Assembly (NCBI GenBank): GCA_008000375.1
Contig: SMOI01000060.1
Span: 14,457 to 78,456 of the forward strand
DNA: 64,000 bases
Source: Poteriospumella lacustris
Taxonomy: Eukaryota > Sar > Chrysophyceae > Chromulinales > Dinobryaceae
Reading direction: 5' to 3'
Of the stretch, positions 47,201 to 57,526 are shown piece after piece. Every line of letters starts with the position of its first letter. Position 1 is the first letter of the stretch. The notes below the pieces were generated by a model. The model ran no database searches, had not been told where the DNA came from, and saw only the letters and a list, made by a program, of their open reading frames with translations. The position numbers were made by a program, and so were the translations under genes.

Positions 47201-48015
47201 ACAACAGCGTTAGCGGCTACACAAACCAACAACACAGTTATCAACGACACGACATAACTCACCATGTTCAAGAGCTCTCCTCGGATCGTCTCCGCATCTG
47301 CCGTGGCGAGAGCGTCGGTGATCTTTCGCTTCACGACAAAATCATCTTCGAAGATTCGCCCTCGTTCTTGGGGCGGGATTTCTGCGGGAGGCTTTGGTGT
47401 GAGAGAACCAATGGTACTGGTGGGAGGAGAAGCGACTTCAACAACCTCCACAGGTGGGACTGCAAGAGCTTTAGCGTTTTCCACCTTTCCTTCCTCAGCG
47501 GGTTCAGAACTGGCATGGTTTGCGCTGGTCAGTGAAACCAATTCTTCGATTCGATCTAACAGCCGTCTTTCGCTGTCTTTCGATGCCAGCGCTACGTTCT
47601 CAGTCTCACTGTTGGCCAGGATGACTTCTTCCTCCAGCTTATTGATTTTTTCTCGCATTGATTCCTCGTTGGATTCTAGAACTCGCAGCTGATTAGAGAG
47701 ATCTTCGTTTTCGATCTCGTTTTTCACTTTTTGTTTCTCCAAAAGCTCAACTTTCTCGCGCAATTTGGCAAGCTCGTCATTTGTGGAATTCGATGCTTTC
47801 TCATAATATGAACATTGATCCTGCAAAGCTTTAAGCTTTTCCTCGGCAGTGCGACGTTTGTTTTCAGATGTGGCAAGTTTCGCTTCTGCATCAGCCAAGC
47901 TTTTCTCAAGTTCTGATTCCAGATCTTTTGAAGATTCAAGATATTCGTCGAACGATCGCTGCAACGTTTCCAACTCAAGGGTTTTCGCGGCCAAAGCCTC
48001 TTCCAATGATGCCAT
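44206..48015 (-). CDS. Kinesin-14 type motor with NudE-like N-terminal coiled coil
   Basis: Seven exons (48015-47263, 47183-46898, 46830-46769, 46685-45940, 45872-45142, 45074-44320, 44247-44206) sum to 1124 aa in frame. Residues 1-150 are coiled coil resembling the NUDE domain (LQRSFDEYLESSKDLESELEK, then LRVLESNEESMREK). The kinesin-14 neck (WNKYEALKSHNIKLLYKIQSLRGNI) runs into the motor at about 275. P-loop GQTGSGKT is at 357-364, LEIYNE near 469, then NLNEHSSRSH, LVDLAGSE and YVPYRNSKLT. A low-complexity insertion of about 65 residues lies just before LEIYNE. The motor is central; a coiled coil and a Thr/Ser/Pro-rich basic tail with TPTTP-type repeats follow. Kinesin-14s are usually minus-end motors. 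The kinesin call is firm; the NudE relation is an inference. Confidence 0.85.
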
Positions 48016-48543
48016 CTTTCGAAAGTCGTGCGATTGTGTACAGATCACAATACCACACGCAAAGTCTAAGAACTGTAGAAAGCTATATGAGTTTTCTTCT
48101 ATTGCTTATTTTGTTGTTCATCAGACGTTTTCTTGATTGCCCTTCGAGAATTCATCGCATGAGTGATTGATGTCATCGGACTCCCATGCCCTGAGGTCTC
48201 CAACGGCTTGTGGACGGACCGAGGAGGACGACGAACGAACGCCCCAAAAACGAAACGCCCTGGCGGTGTGGGAAACACGACGACGACGATGACGCGCCCT
48301 TGATGACGCGGGGAAGTGGCGGCACATGACGATCATCGCGTCGGTCGGGGCCCCCACTTCATCCTCAAAGATCAACTTCACACCGCCGTCCATCCACCTG
48401 GCGACGAAGAGGATGCCCTTGCATGCAAATAACAAAAAAAGTGCGACACTTATCACAAATCGTCACTTTTCTTCACATTCCTAAGTTCGTGCTGAAGTAT
48501 CATTGAAGTCGATATTTGTGGTAGTAATACGATTTTGAGAAAA
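48016..48543. promoter_or_regulatory. Divergent region between kinesin-14 and ketoacyl-CoA synthase genes
   Basis: The 528 bp carries the promoters of both genes. A minus-strand frame of 111 codons (48456-48121) has a hydrophobic start and an Arg/Ser-rich end but no recognisable family; I do not call it a gene. Confidence 0.35.
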
Positions 48544-50397
48544 ATGTCGATCCCGCGAGTCAACAGTGCTGCAAGTGAGCTCAATGACTACGACATTACT
48601 CCCGAGGGCAAAAAAGAGTATCATGTACGCCCCCGTTGACAGGATTTTGAAATTAAGAGACCCAACAATTATTTTGATATTACTTTTTAGGTGTCCAAGT
48701 CGAGACTGATTAAATTGATCAACTGGGTGCAAATCATGCAACTCTACGGTCCCATTTTGACCCTCATCTTTTCAACATTGGTAGCGTTGCAGATTTTTGT
48801 CAAGTTTGGCGTTCACAACTACAATTTTGAGGTTGGTTTGTCCGCACGATATCAATCGCTGAAAAGTTCACTGACTGTTGTGTTTTTTCCCCGAAGAATT
48901 TTATTGCCAAGGAAGCTTTCCGCTTCAACATTATGGAGCCGACCAACAGCCCCAACTTGTTGTCCTTCAGCTTGCCTTGGCAGATTGTGCTTGCGCTTGT
49001 TCTATTCGTCTGGAACTTCTCTCGAGTGGGAGCACCCGTGTTCTTGTTGGACTTCGCTACCTTCGAGGCGCCGGAATCGTGGAAAGTAACTCCTGAGCAG
49101 ACCATCGATCTCATGCGTCGTCAGAAATGTTTTTCAGAGGAATCTGTTCAATTCATGGAACGTATGTTGAATCAAAGTGGTGTTGGTCCTGCAACCGCTT
49201 GGCCACCTGGTATTAATCGCTGCTTCAAGGACGAGCCTTACGACAGTTCGATTGAGGCATCACGTGAAGAGGCAGAGGTAAGTGAACTTTCGACATTGGT
49301 TGCGTTCCTCAGTATCGTCATAAATCGTTCATTTGTGGATTCAGATTGTTATGTTTGACGTCGTGCGTCGCGTTTTGGAGCAAACGAAGTTGAAGCCAAA
49401 GAATATCGATGTTCTCATCGTCAACTGCTCGTTGTTTTCACCCACACCCTCTCTGTGTGCTATGATCATCAATGAGTTTAAGATGAGACAAGATATTTTG
49501 ACTTATAACCTTTCCGGTATGGGCTGCTCGGCGGGATTAATCTCTATCGATCTCGCGAAGAATATTCTTGCTGGTCGCCCCAACACTAACGTTTTGGTCG
49601 TTTCCACGGAGATCATCACGCCCAACTTGTATTTGGGGAACGAGAGAAGCTTCTTGTTGCAAAACATTTTATTCCGATGTGGAGGTGCTGCCGTCGTTCT
49701 CTCGAACAAATGGACGGATGCTTTCCGTGCCAAGTTCAAGCTCTTGCACGTCGTGAGAACTCAATATGTGTCAGAAGACTCTGCTGGATGTGTCTACGAA
49801 ACACAAGACGAGAATCTAGTGAGAGGTGTCCGTTTGTCGAAAGACCTCGTGAAAGTTGCTGGAAGAGCGATGGAGAAGAACTTCACGATGCTTGGCCCTT
49901 ACGTCCTGCCTATTTCTGAGCAAGCGAAGACGGTATTCTGGATGATTGCGCGCGAGTTATTCAAGCGCTGCAACGGTCTGGGTATTAAGCTCCCGAAGAT
50001 TAGCCCATACATCCCTGACTTCAAGAGAGGCATCGACTATTTCTGCATTCATGCTGGTAAGAGGTTTGCGATTCTTCCATCTGCATTGCCATTTTTTTCT
50101 GATTGAGTTGTTGGTATAGGAGGAAGAGGTGTGATTGATGGTATCGAGAAGAACCTTCAGTTGGCTCCCTACCATGTGGAAGCATCTCGACATACTCTGT
50201 ATACCTATGGCAATACTTCGTCATCCTCGATTTGGTATGAAATGAAGTATACTTGCGAGCAGATGTCGTTGAGCCGCGGCCAGCGTGTACTCCAACTCGC
50301 TTTTGGTTCTGGATTCAAGTGCAACACTGCCGTTTGGCTGAGCTTACGTTCATACAACAAACCTCGCGACAGCAAGAGCAAACCCAAGAAGGAATAA
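48544..50397 (+). CDS. KCS: 3-ketoacyl-CoA synthase (FAE1-type fatty acid elongase)
   Basis: Five exons (48544-48624, 48691-48831, 48897-49277, 49345-50056, 50120-50397) give 530 aa. Two membrane spans lie near the N-terminus (about 40-65 and 100-120), as in plant KCS enzymes. The thiolase-fold core has the catalytic triad: C262 in GMGCSAG, H437 in HAGGRGVIDG and N470 in YGNTSSSSIWYE; the His-to-Asn spacing of 33 equals that of Arabidopsis FAE1. FAE1_CUT1 and ACP-synthase III C-terminal blocks are complete. It condenses malonyl-CoA with long acyl-CoA in the ER, the first step of very-long-chain elongation. It ends with a Lys/Ser-rich tail. This class is distinct from the ELO elongases of animals and fungi. 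Confidence 0.93.
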
Positions 50398-51033
50398 TTT
50401 GCGAGTCAGACTTGTTCTTGTTCCTCCCTTTCCTTTTGAAATGCGGGAAAAATTTCGAGATGCACTCGCACTCCACACAAATAGGCTAGGTGTATAATGA
50501 TATAACAGGATAATAATTTAGTAGAAAAGTACAACAATGTTCTTTTGCCGCAAAGCCGTCTGTATATCTTAAGTTCCAAGTTGATTCGTTGCTCATTTGG
50601 AAAGAAGCATATGCCGTGAAGCATGTTGGATGATCTCCTCACCCCCAACATCATCAAGGCGAAATTGTTTGGTCTTTGTTACCAACTGACCCAGTAAATG
50701 TTAGGACTGGTTGGTGTAAATCCTCAAACCCACTCATCCACAAATTTTGGGGAGCAAAATATCTTGGCGGGTCAAGCTACCGAAAACGCGTTTTTGATCG
50801 CGTTCTGCCATGAAACCGCCCTCTGCGACGTTCAAACCAGGAGGACAGTTTCAACCTCTTGTGCGGAACGGAATTGAAAAATCGCCGCCAAACGCAACAA
50901 GTCCTCTTCAGCTGCCGGCGGGAATTCAATCGAGGTGTCAATTAAAATTGTTATCTTCTGGATATTTATTGACAAGCTTTATCTCCGAATCAAAGTTGAC
51001 AGTGGACATCTTTCTGTACCAGCTATTGAAAAA
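50398..51033. promoter_or_regulatory. KCS 3' flank and promoter of EGF-like copy A
   Basis: From 50841 onward this is part of the near-identical palindrome arm; 50761-50796 also matches the other arm exactly. The mosaic between 50797 and 50840 differs between arms. No TATA box was identified. Confidence 0.4.
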
Positions 51034-51880
51034 ATGATGTTCAGAATTCTTCTTGTTTTTGCTGCTCTTGCGTACATCTATGCTGCATGCCCTAACGGCT
51101 GCAATGGTCATGGTGCCTGTGGATCGAATGATCAGTGCACCTGCTATACCAGAATCGACGGAGAGCCTGCTTGGACCTTCGCTGATTGCTCGGGAAGAAC
51201 CTGCCCCAAGTAAGCCAACCTGTTGGCTCAACAACTGGAGAATTACGATGAACATTATCAAATTTTCTTTTGTAGGGATGTTGCCTGGGTTGGTACTGTG
51301 GAAAATGCAAACGATGCGCACCCTGTGGTTGAATGCTCGAACAAGGGCATTTGCGACAGAAAGTCTGGTGAATGCCAGTGCTTCAGCAACTACGAAGGCA
51401 TTGCCTGCGAGAGAACCACATGCCCCAACCGCTGCAGCGACGCTGGCGTCTGCTACACGCAAAGCCAGCTCGCTTCTGAGGCTGGACGCACTTACAACAC
51501 GCCATGGGATGCTAGCAAGGAAGTTGGCTGCGTTTGCGATCTTGGACGAAGAGGCCCTGACTGTTCTTTAAGTAAGTTCCACTGTACTGCCCCGTCTAGT
51601 CTGTTGTCTATTCTTACGCTGCTCCGCTTTGTTTGTAGTTGAGTGCCCATCAGGAGCGGACGTAATGAATGGCTTCGGCAATGAAGCGGGACGAGACTGT
51701 TCCGGTCGAGGTCTTTGCGACTACTCGTCCGGACTGTGCTCGTGCTTCCATGGCTATTACGGTACACGCTGCGAGTACCAAACCGTACTCGGATAAAGTT
51801 TCTTTTTCTTGCAATTTACGATTCTAATGTAATATTTTATGATGTAATTTGCTAAGTATTTCAACATTTCAACTAGTTTG
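50761..51880 (+). repeat. Left arm of a 2.6-kb palindrome
   Basis: The arm is an inverted duplicate of about 52220-53348. From about 50841 to 51790 paired positions always sum to 104105, so there is no insertion or deletion, and translated frames on both strands are the same in both arms, introns included. The outer edge is sharp at 50761 (atcttggcggg); the inner edge fades in diverged 3' flanks. Confidence 0.9.
51034..51796 (+). CDS. Secreted EGF-like repeat protein, copy A
   Basis: Three exons (51034-51209, 51276-51571, 51639-51796) give 209 aa. A signal peptide is plain ([17 protein letters not shown]) with cleavage near AACP. Four Cys-rich EGF-like modules follow: [35 protein letters not shown] to [16 protein letters not shown] to [13 protein letters not shown], and [16 protein letters not shown] to [10 protein letters not shown] hydrophobic C-terminal anchor is absent, so the product is probably secreted or trapped in a wall or matrix. 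Small EGF proteins of this type, with [15 protein letters not shown], are ones I associate with stramenopiles and other protists; the function is unknown. An identical protein is encoded in the opposite arm. Confidence 0.85.
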
Positions 51881-52308
51881 CAACAAGGGTGTAAATGTCG
51901 GGAATAAAGATCGCAATCCACTCAACCAATGGAACATCAAATATCAAATACAGACTTTGCACAGGTTTCGATTCGTGGAATGCTTCCTGAGTGGAACTTT
52001 GTGCGAAAGGTCCCGTCAGGTTGTCATCAGTTCACATGACTTAGTGCGAAGGAACACGGTCACGGTAGCTCGAAGACATAGCATCACAAACCGGGCCACT
52101 TCTTCTCCCCAACAAATGCGCAAGAGAAGCTGCTCAGGAACACCGAATAAAAAACCCGACTCTGTGAAGGATTCATAAACAAAATCACGACATAAAATTC
52201 AAAACTGCAAACTGGAGACATCAAAATGTTGAAATACTTGGGCAAGTTACATCATAAAGCAATACGTTAGAGTAACCGGTGTGTCGAGCTCATTAAAAAA
52301 GAAAGCCT
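51797..52308. other. Palindrome centre between the two EGF-like genes
   Basis: The two 3' flanks are recognisably related (tttatgatgtaa and agtatttcaacatt occur in both) but diverged. The unique core is about 51885-52215. A 109-codon plus-strand frame across the core (51849-52178) has no family signal. Confidence 0.5.
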
Positions 52309-53348
52309 TTAGCCGAGTACTGTTTGGTACTCGCAGCGTGTACCGTAATAGCCATGGAAGCACGAGCACAGTCCGGACGAGTAGTCGCAAAGACCTCGAC
52401 CGGAACAGTCTCGTCCCGCTTCATTGCCGAAGCCATTCATTACGTCCGCTCCTGATGGGCACTCAACTACAAACAAAGCGGAGCAGCGTAAGAATAGACA
52501 ACAGACTAGACGGGGCAGTACAGTGGAACTTACTTAAAGAACAGTCAGGGCCTCTTCGTCCAAGATCGCAAACGCAGCCAACTTCCTTGCTAGCATCCCA
52601 TGGCGTGTTGTAAGTGCGTCCAGCCTCAGAAGCGAGCTGGCTTTGCGTGTAGCAGACGCCAGCGTCGCTGCAGCGGTTGGGGCATGTGGTTCTCTCGCAG
52701 GCAATGCCTTCGTAGTTGCTGAAGCACTGGCATTCACCAGACTTTCTGTCGCAAATGCCCTTGTTCGAGCATTCAACCACAGGGTGCGCATCGTTTGCAT
52801 TTTCCACAGTACCAACCCAGGCAACATCCCTACAAAAGAAAATTTGATAATGTTCATCGTAATTCTCCAGTTGTTGAGCCAACAGGTTGGCTTACTTGGG
52901 GCAGGTTCTTCCCGAGCAATCAGCGAAGGTCCAAGCAGGCTCTCCGTCGATTCTGGTATAGCAGGTGCACTGATCATTCGATCCACAGGCACCATGACCA
53001 TTGCAGCCGTTAGGGCATGCAGCATAGATGTACGCAAGAGCAGCAAAAACAAGAAGAATTCTGAACATCATTTTTTCAATAGCTGGTACAGAAAGATGTC
53101 CACTGTCAACTTTGATTCGGAGATAAAGCTTGTCAATAAATATCCAGAAGATAACAATTTTAATTGACACCTCGATTGAATTCCCGCCGGCAGCTGAAGA
53201 GGACTTGTTGCGTTTGGCGGCGATTTTTCAATTCCGTTCCGCACAAGAGGTTGAAACTGTCCTCGCCTGTTCAGTGAGTGCGGCAGAGGGCGGTTTCGCT
53301 GGGATACCGTCACAAAAACGCGTTTTCGGTAGCTTGACCCGCCAAGAT
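52220..53348 (-). repeat. Right arm of the 2.6-kb palindrome
   Basis: This is the reverse-complement partner of 50761-51880. Its outer edge at 53348 (cccgccaagat) matches the left outer edge, and outside it the sequences are unrelated. Confidence 0.9.
52309..53071 (-). CDS. Secreted EGF-like repeat protein, copy B
   Basis: Exons 53071-52896, 52829-52534 and 52466-52309 mirror copy A exactly and encode the same 209-aa product with signal peptide and four EGF-like modules. Silent differences appear only near the stop (ACA for ACC; GGC for GGA) and then increase in the 3' flank. Both introns are the same as in copy A. The pattern of a uniform gene with diverged flanks points to gene conversion between the arms and not to a very recent duplication. 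Confidence 0.85.
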
Positions 53349-53573
53349 TGTTGGGGAGGGTGGGGAGCTAGGTATTTGTGCTTCACTTAGAAATGCGTTT
53401 CATTTTCGTGGTTCATGCGATTCGAGACGCAACGGATGAAAAGACGAAGGACTTTGTTCGATAAGAAAGTATACCACATGCTGCTCACAGTTCATCGTTT
53501 TCTCTTCAAGGCCACCCTATAAGTTTCGCTTCAAATATTGTGGATTTGTGTCAACAGCCCCGTCTTTGTCGTC
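53072..53573. promoter_or_regulatory. Promoters of EGF-like copy B and the 963-aa gene
   Basis: The first 280 bp belong to the palindrome arm; the rest (53349-53573) is unique. No distinct element was identified. Confidence 0.35.
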
Positions 53574-56500
53574 ATGTCGAAAAACTATCGGGTTTGGAAG
53601 TGGAACGTGCTTGCGAATATTCGTCCGATTTTCTTTTTTCTCATACAACTTTATCTGTGTACGAGCTGGTTTCAAGTTCGGAGTTCAACAAAAAATGATC
53701 ACGAGAATAATACGTTGATCGCATTCGATTCCAATCCTTTGAGCAATCTCGCGTTCATTTTATGCATCGTGCATGCCGTATTGGCATTGGTGACATTTAT
53801 TCCCCGGGGAGTTGTATCGCTTGTGGCGCATTTCGATAGCCCTTCAAGTAAGCGCCTGTGTGAGTGGAGCGCTGTGTCTTCTGGATTCCTGTCCTTGGTG
53901 ATTCTTTCGTCACAAAGAAAAGGAATAAACGGAAACGTGGGTGATTCTACGCTGACGTTCTTCTCCAGTATTCTGGTGAACATCGCCGCATTCAATCACA
54001 TTGGAATTCCCGATCTATTCTTGATACTGGGAGAGTTGACCATGATTCCACTGTGGATTGTCTTCTTCATTTGGACCGTAAGTCTACCACGCAGGCACGC
54101 ATGCCATTATCACCTTCGTTTTCGATCTCTAAACGGGCTTCTCTCGTGACTTTCTTTGCAGGCCGAAGAGGAGCGTAGCACTGCGGCTGTTTTGGCGGGA
54201 ACATTCGTGCTCTGCATCATCATCATTTGTACCTGGCTGCAACAGCGCGATTATCGACGAGCGTTCGACGGTCAACAGGGCGTGTCGAAGATTGACGACG
54301 AGTTCTTGCGCAGTATCAACCATGCATTGAAGCTGGGCGACGATAAATTGCGCAACCAAACAGTGAATCTCAATCAATCGTCTCACGCTGATCAACGGTT
54401 GGTATTGGGCAACATCACCAGCATTCGCTATTGGTACTTGGCGATTTCTGCTGCGCTGTCTCCAAAAGAAGGTATCTCGACGAATCATTTGCCCTTTTGC
54501 ATGGACTGTAGCTCATTGCTGTATACCATGTAGAGCTGGATGAAAAATACACCTCACTAACGTTCGTCCAGGTGGGTGACGATCGCCGTGTTCATCGCTT
54601 CGCCGACGTGTCACCATGGTCACTGTGTTGTTCCCGTTTTGTTTCTTGTGTAGATGTGTCGGGAGGTGTTTGCTGACTACGAGAAAGCGGTCGGAAACAG
54701 TGTCCCGATCTTCTTCGACACGACGCACATCGACTTAAAGATCACCGCGCGGTCGAATCTCTTCCAAACGTTGATCTTCGGCCTCTTGGAGTACAAGAAT
54801 TACCGCGATCAACGTATCAGCCGCATTTGTCGTTTTTCCTGCGTCGACGATGACGGCAAAGACTGGAAATTGATCTTTGAGATTGTTAGTTTGCTGGGCA
54901 ACGACGCGGATTATAAACGCGACGGTATTTTGCGTCGCAATTCGCGCAACAAGGCATCGAACTCGTTACACGGTTGGGCGGCGGGTCAAGCGGCGATCAA
55001 GAACGACATTTCATTGAAATATCCCCTGTCGTTGGAGAAAGAACCCGTCGCCAAATCGGACTTTGAATCGACGATCTCGGGCTCCATCTTGACCGTCATC
55101 GCCGAGAAGCTCTGGCAACATAAATTCGAACACTCCACCGACGAAACCGAAGAGTTTTTCGTCGAAAAAATCGAGATTTCGTTGCCCAACGACATCTGCA
55201 CGGTCCAATCCGATTTAAATTCCTCTGCTGTCGGTGGTGGTGGATCAGCCGGAACGGGTGTATCTGCGGCCGAAATGAAGGACAACCACGACGTCAGCGC
55301 CACTGGCGGTGACGGTGCGGGCGCTAGCGGTTTTCCCGACAAAAAGACCGATTCCGTGGGCAACGATGGTGGCTCTTACGCCGTCGCAGCCGCGGCCAGC
55401 CCCGAAAGTCTTGCCCAATTGAACGTGGCGTTCCCCGCGTCCAAGTACCAACCGTGGATCATCATCACGCAGCGCATTCCCGAGTCGATCACTCGCATGG
55501 AGATTCGTTCGAAACTGAACAAGCTGCTGGTGCCTACGCAGCTTGTGTCGCTACAAAACATTCGCAACGTCCACCGCTTCGGTATCGTCTTGATCTCCGA
55601 GCAATTGCTGGGTAAATTGGCCCACGCGGCACGCGACGAGGCGGCGGACTACCCCGATCTGCTGTCAATTCGAGATCTGCGTGCGATGGCGCGTTATCTG
55701 ATCGTTGTCTGTGACCACGACCACGAGAAAAGCGAATTGTCGCAGTCCTTTGGCATCGACGTCGACCGCACCATCAAGAGCAAAGCGACGCTCAACGAGC
55801 TCTTCGATTCGATTCTCGTAAGTGCGCACGCGTAGGATGGGCCCCCACTCTCTGTCTCGCTCACTGTGTTGATTCTGCTACAGCAAATGTACACCGAACT
55901 GCGGCAGGACTTTGATGCGCCTAAAAACGAAGGAACCGATCGCAGTGGACGACCCAATCGCAGCCCTGAAATGTCTCCGACACAAGCGGCGGCGGATGAA
56001 CGTGCACGGGCGAGTCTCTGCACGAACGGGATGGATTCGACCGATCAACTTCTCGAATGCACCGTGCGCATTCGCCGTTGGCTGCAGAAGAAGACGATTC
56101 AAGAGAACGACCCCGAGGACGTCATCCTGCAGGACGCCATCACCAACATCAAGGGCCAAGCACGCGACTTGCAGAACGCTCCGCCGTGGTGGAACCCCGC
56201 GATTGATGCGGCCAACGCGTCGCACAACGGTAGCAAGAACAACCGCTGCGCTGCCGTGCTGCAGTCGATCGAAGACGTCCGTCGGAGGTTGCAAGCGGAG
56301 ATCGCCATGGAGTTCCTGCCGAAGTTTGCGATGATTCAAGACATGCTGAACCAGCCCCCGCGGAGCATCGACTGGCACGAGTTGGGCACGAAGCTGCAAG
56401 ATGTCCAGGCGCTGTACGTGTGGTACCTTCGTCTGCCGTCTCTTACGTGGATGACGAATGTGTGTGACTAACGAGGATGGTGTGTGTATGTAGGGCGACA

Positions 56501-56908
56501 AACAAGCGACTGGTGGCCTTGGTGATGTGGCTGCGCACGTTGGTGGTACGTTGACCGTTGAGTGTGCGCCAAACACTGCTGTGCGCTCCGCTCATAACCG
56601 TGTCGATGTGTGTGCGTGTACAGGAGGTGGTCAACATCTTCAGCAACAAATGGCAAGAGTTCCTCGCGACCAAATCGAGGCCCAACAAGCGCGAACCGTC
56701 GCGGGTCTTAGAAGACGTCGTGGAAGACTTGGAAGAGACCGAATCTGGATCCGGCAGCAGTAGCGGCAAGGAGAGTGGCCCTGGCCATGGCACTGGCAAC
56801 GGTGGCGTCCATGCCGACGACTCTTTCCTCGACGAAGACGTGATGAGCTACACGCGTCAGATCTTCTCCACCGCGCAGTTGATTTTGCTCAATTACATCA
56901 TGACGTGA
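53574..56908 (+). CDS. Multi-spanning membrane protein of unknown family, 963 aa
   Basis: Seven exons (53574-54077, 54162-54471, 54534-54571, 54654-55817, 55884-56422, 56494-56545, 56624-56908) sum to 963 aa with strong splice sites. The first 200 residues hold about five hydrophobic spans (FFFLIQLYLCTSW, NLAFILCIVHAVLALVTF, a span near 95-110, ILGELTMIPLWIVFFIWTV, TFVLCIIIICTWL). The remaining 750 residues are soluble: a mixed alpha/beta region (REVFADYEKAVGNSVPIFFDT, DLKITARSNLFQTLIFGLLEY), a Gly/Ala/Asp-rich linker with GGGGSAGTG, a second folded segment (IIITQRIPESITRMEIRSKL) and an acidic Ser/Gly tail before a last hydrophobic helix. I recognise no family. Confidence 0.75.
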
Positions 56909-57526
56909 GACGTGCCAACGGTCGCCCCGTCCGTCCTCCATCGTCCTCCATCGTCCTCCATCGTCTTCGTCGTCTTCGTTCTCTTTTCACCCCTCATCCG
57001 GTCCTGTGCACTGTACATGATATTCGTTGCTTCGTCCATTTTTCCTTTGTTTTTGTTTTGCACTTTCCCCCTCCTCGGCTGCAGCGGTAACGACTTAACA
57101 CCAGTACCGTTGTCGCTCTCCGCCCCTCTGACTCTGGGCCGCCTGACAAAAGGAAAGGAAAGGAACGCCATCACGCACGACCGGCTGCAGACACCACCGA
57201 CCCACGGCGCACGGCGTATCTGTGTGTGGCGCTACGCATGAGCAGCAGCAGCACCGGCACCGGCACCGCGGAGCCGTTGTCGCTCGTCCACTTCGCATCG
57301 TTCGCGGCACCCTGCCTCTATAGCGTCGCCTGAACACGGTGTAGATGCAGAGGAAGTGTAATTGAATTGCGCATACAGACGCTGTAATAACATGGTGATT
57401 ACAGCAGAAGCGTGAAGGATAAATAAGAATGAGGGACGGAGTGGGAAGGAAGGAGGAGAAGGGGCGTGGTTATGACCAACGGACGACGGTCCTTTCCTGC
57501 GCAGGGGGGCACACAGCCCGCAGGGT
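56909..57526. other. Convergent 3' region with decamer repeats
   Basis: The 618 bp lies between the 963-aa gene (+) and the secreted hydrolase (-). A decamer ending tcgtcctcca is repeated about three times at 56931-56960, followed by gtcttc repeats. No gene is supported. Confidence 0.45.

Noticed and set aside
48121-48456. 111-codon minus-strand frame between kinesin-14 and KCS
   Set aside because: Not recognisable, no splice or promoter support; left as an intergenic note.
51849-52178. 109-codon ORF in the palindrome centre
   Set aside because: Low-information sequence crossing the diverged 3' flanks, no start context or family signal.
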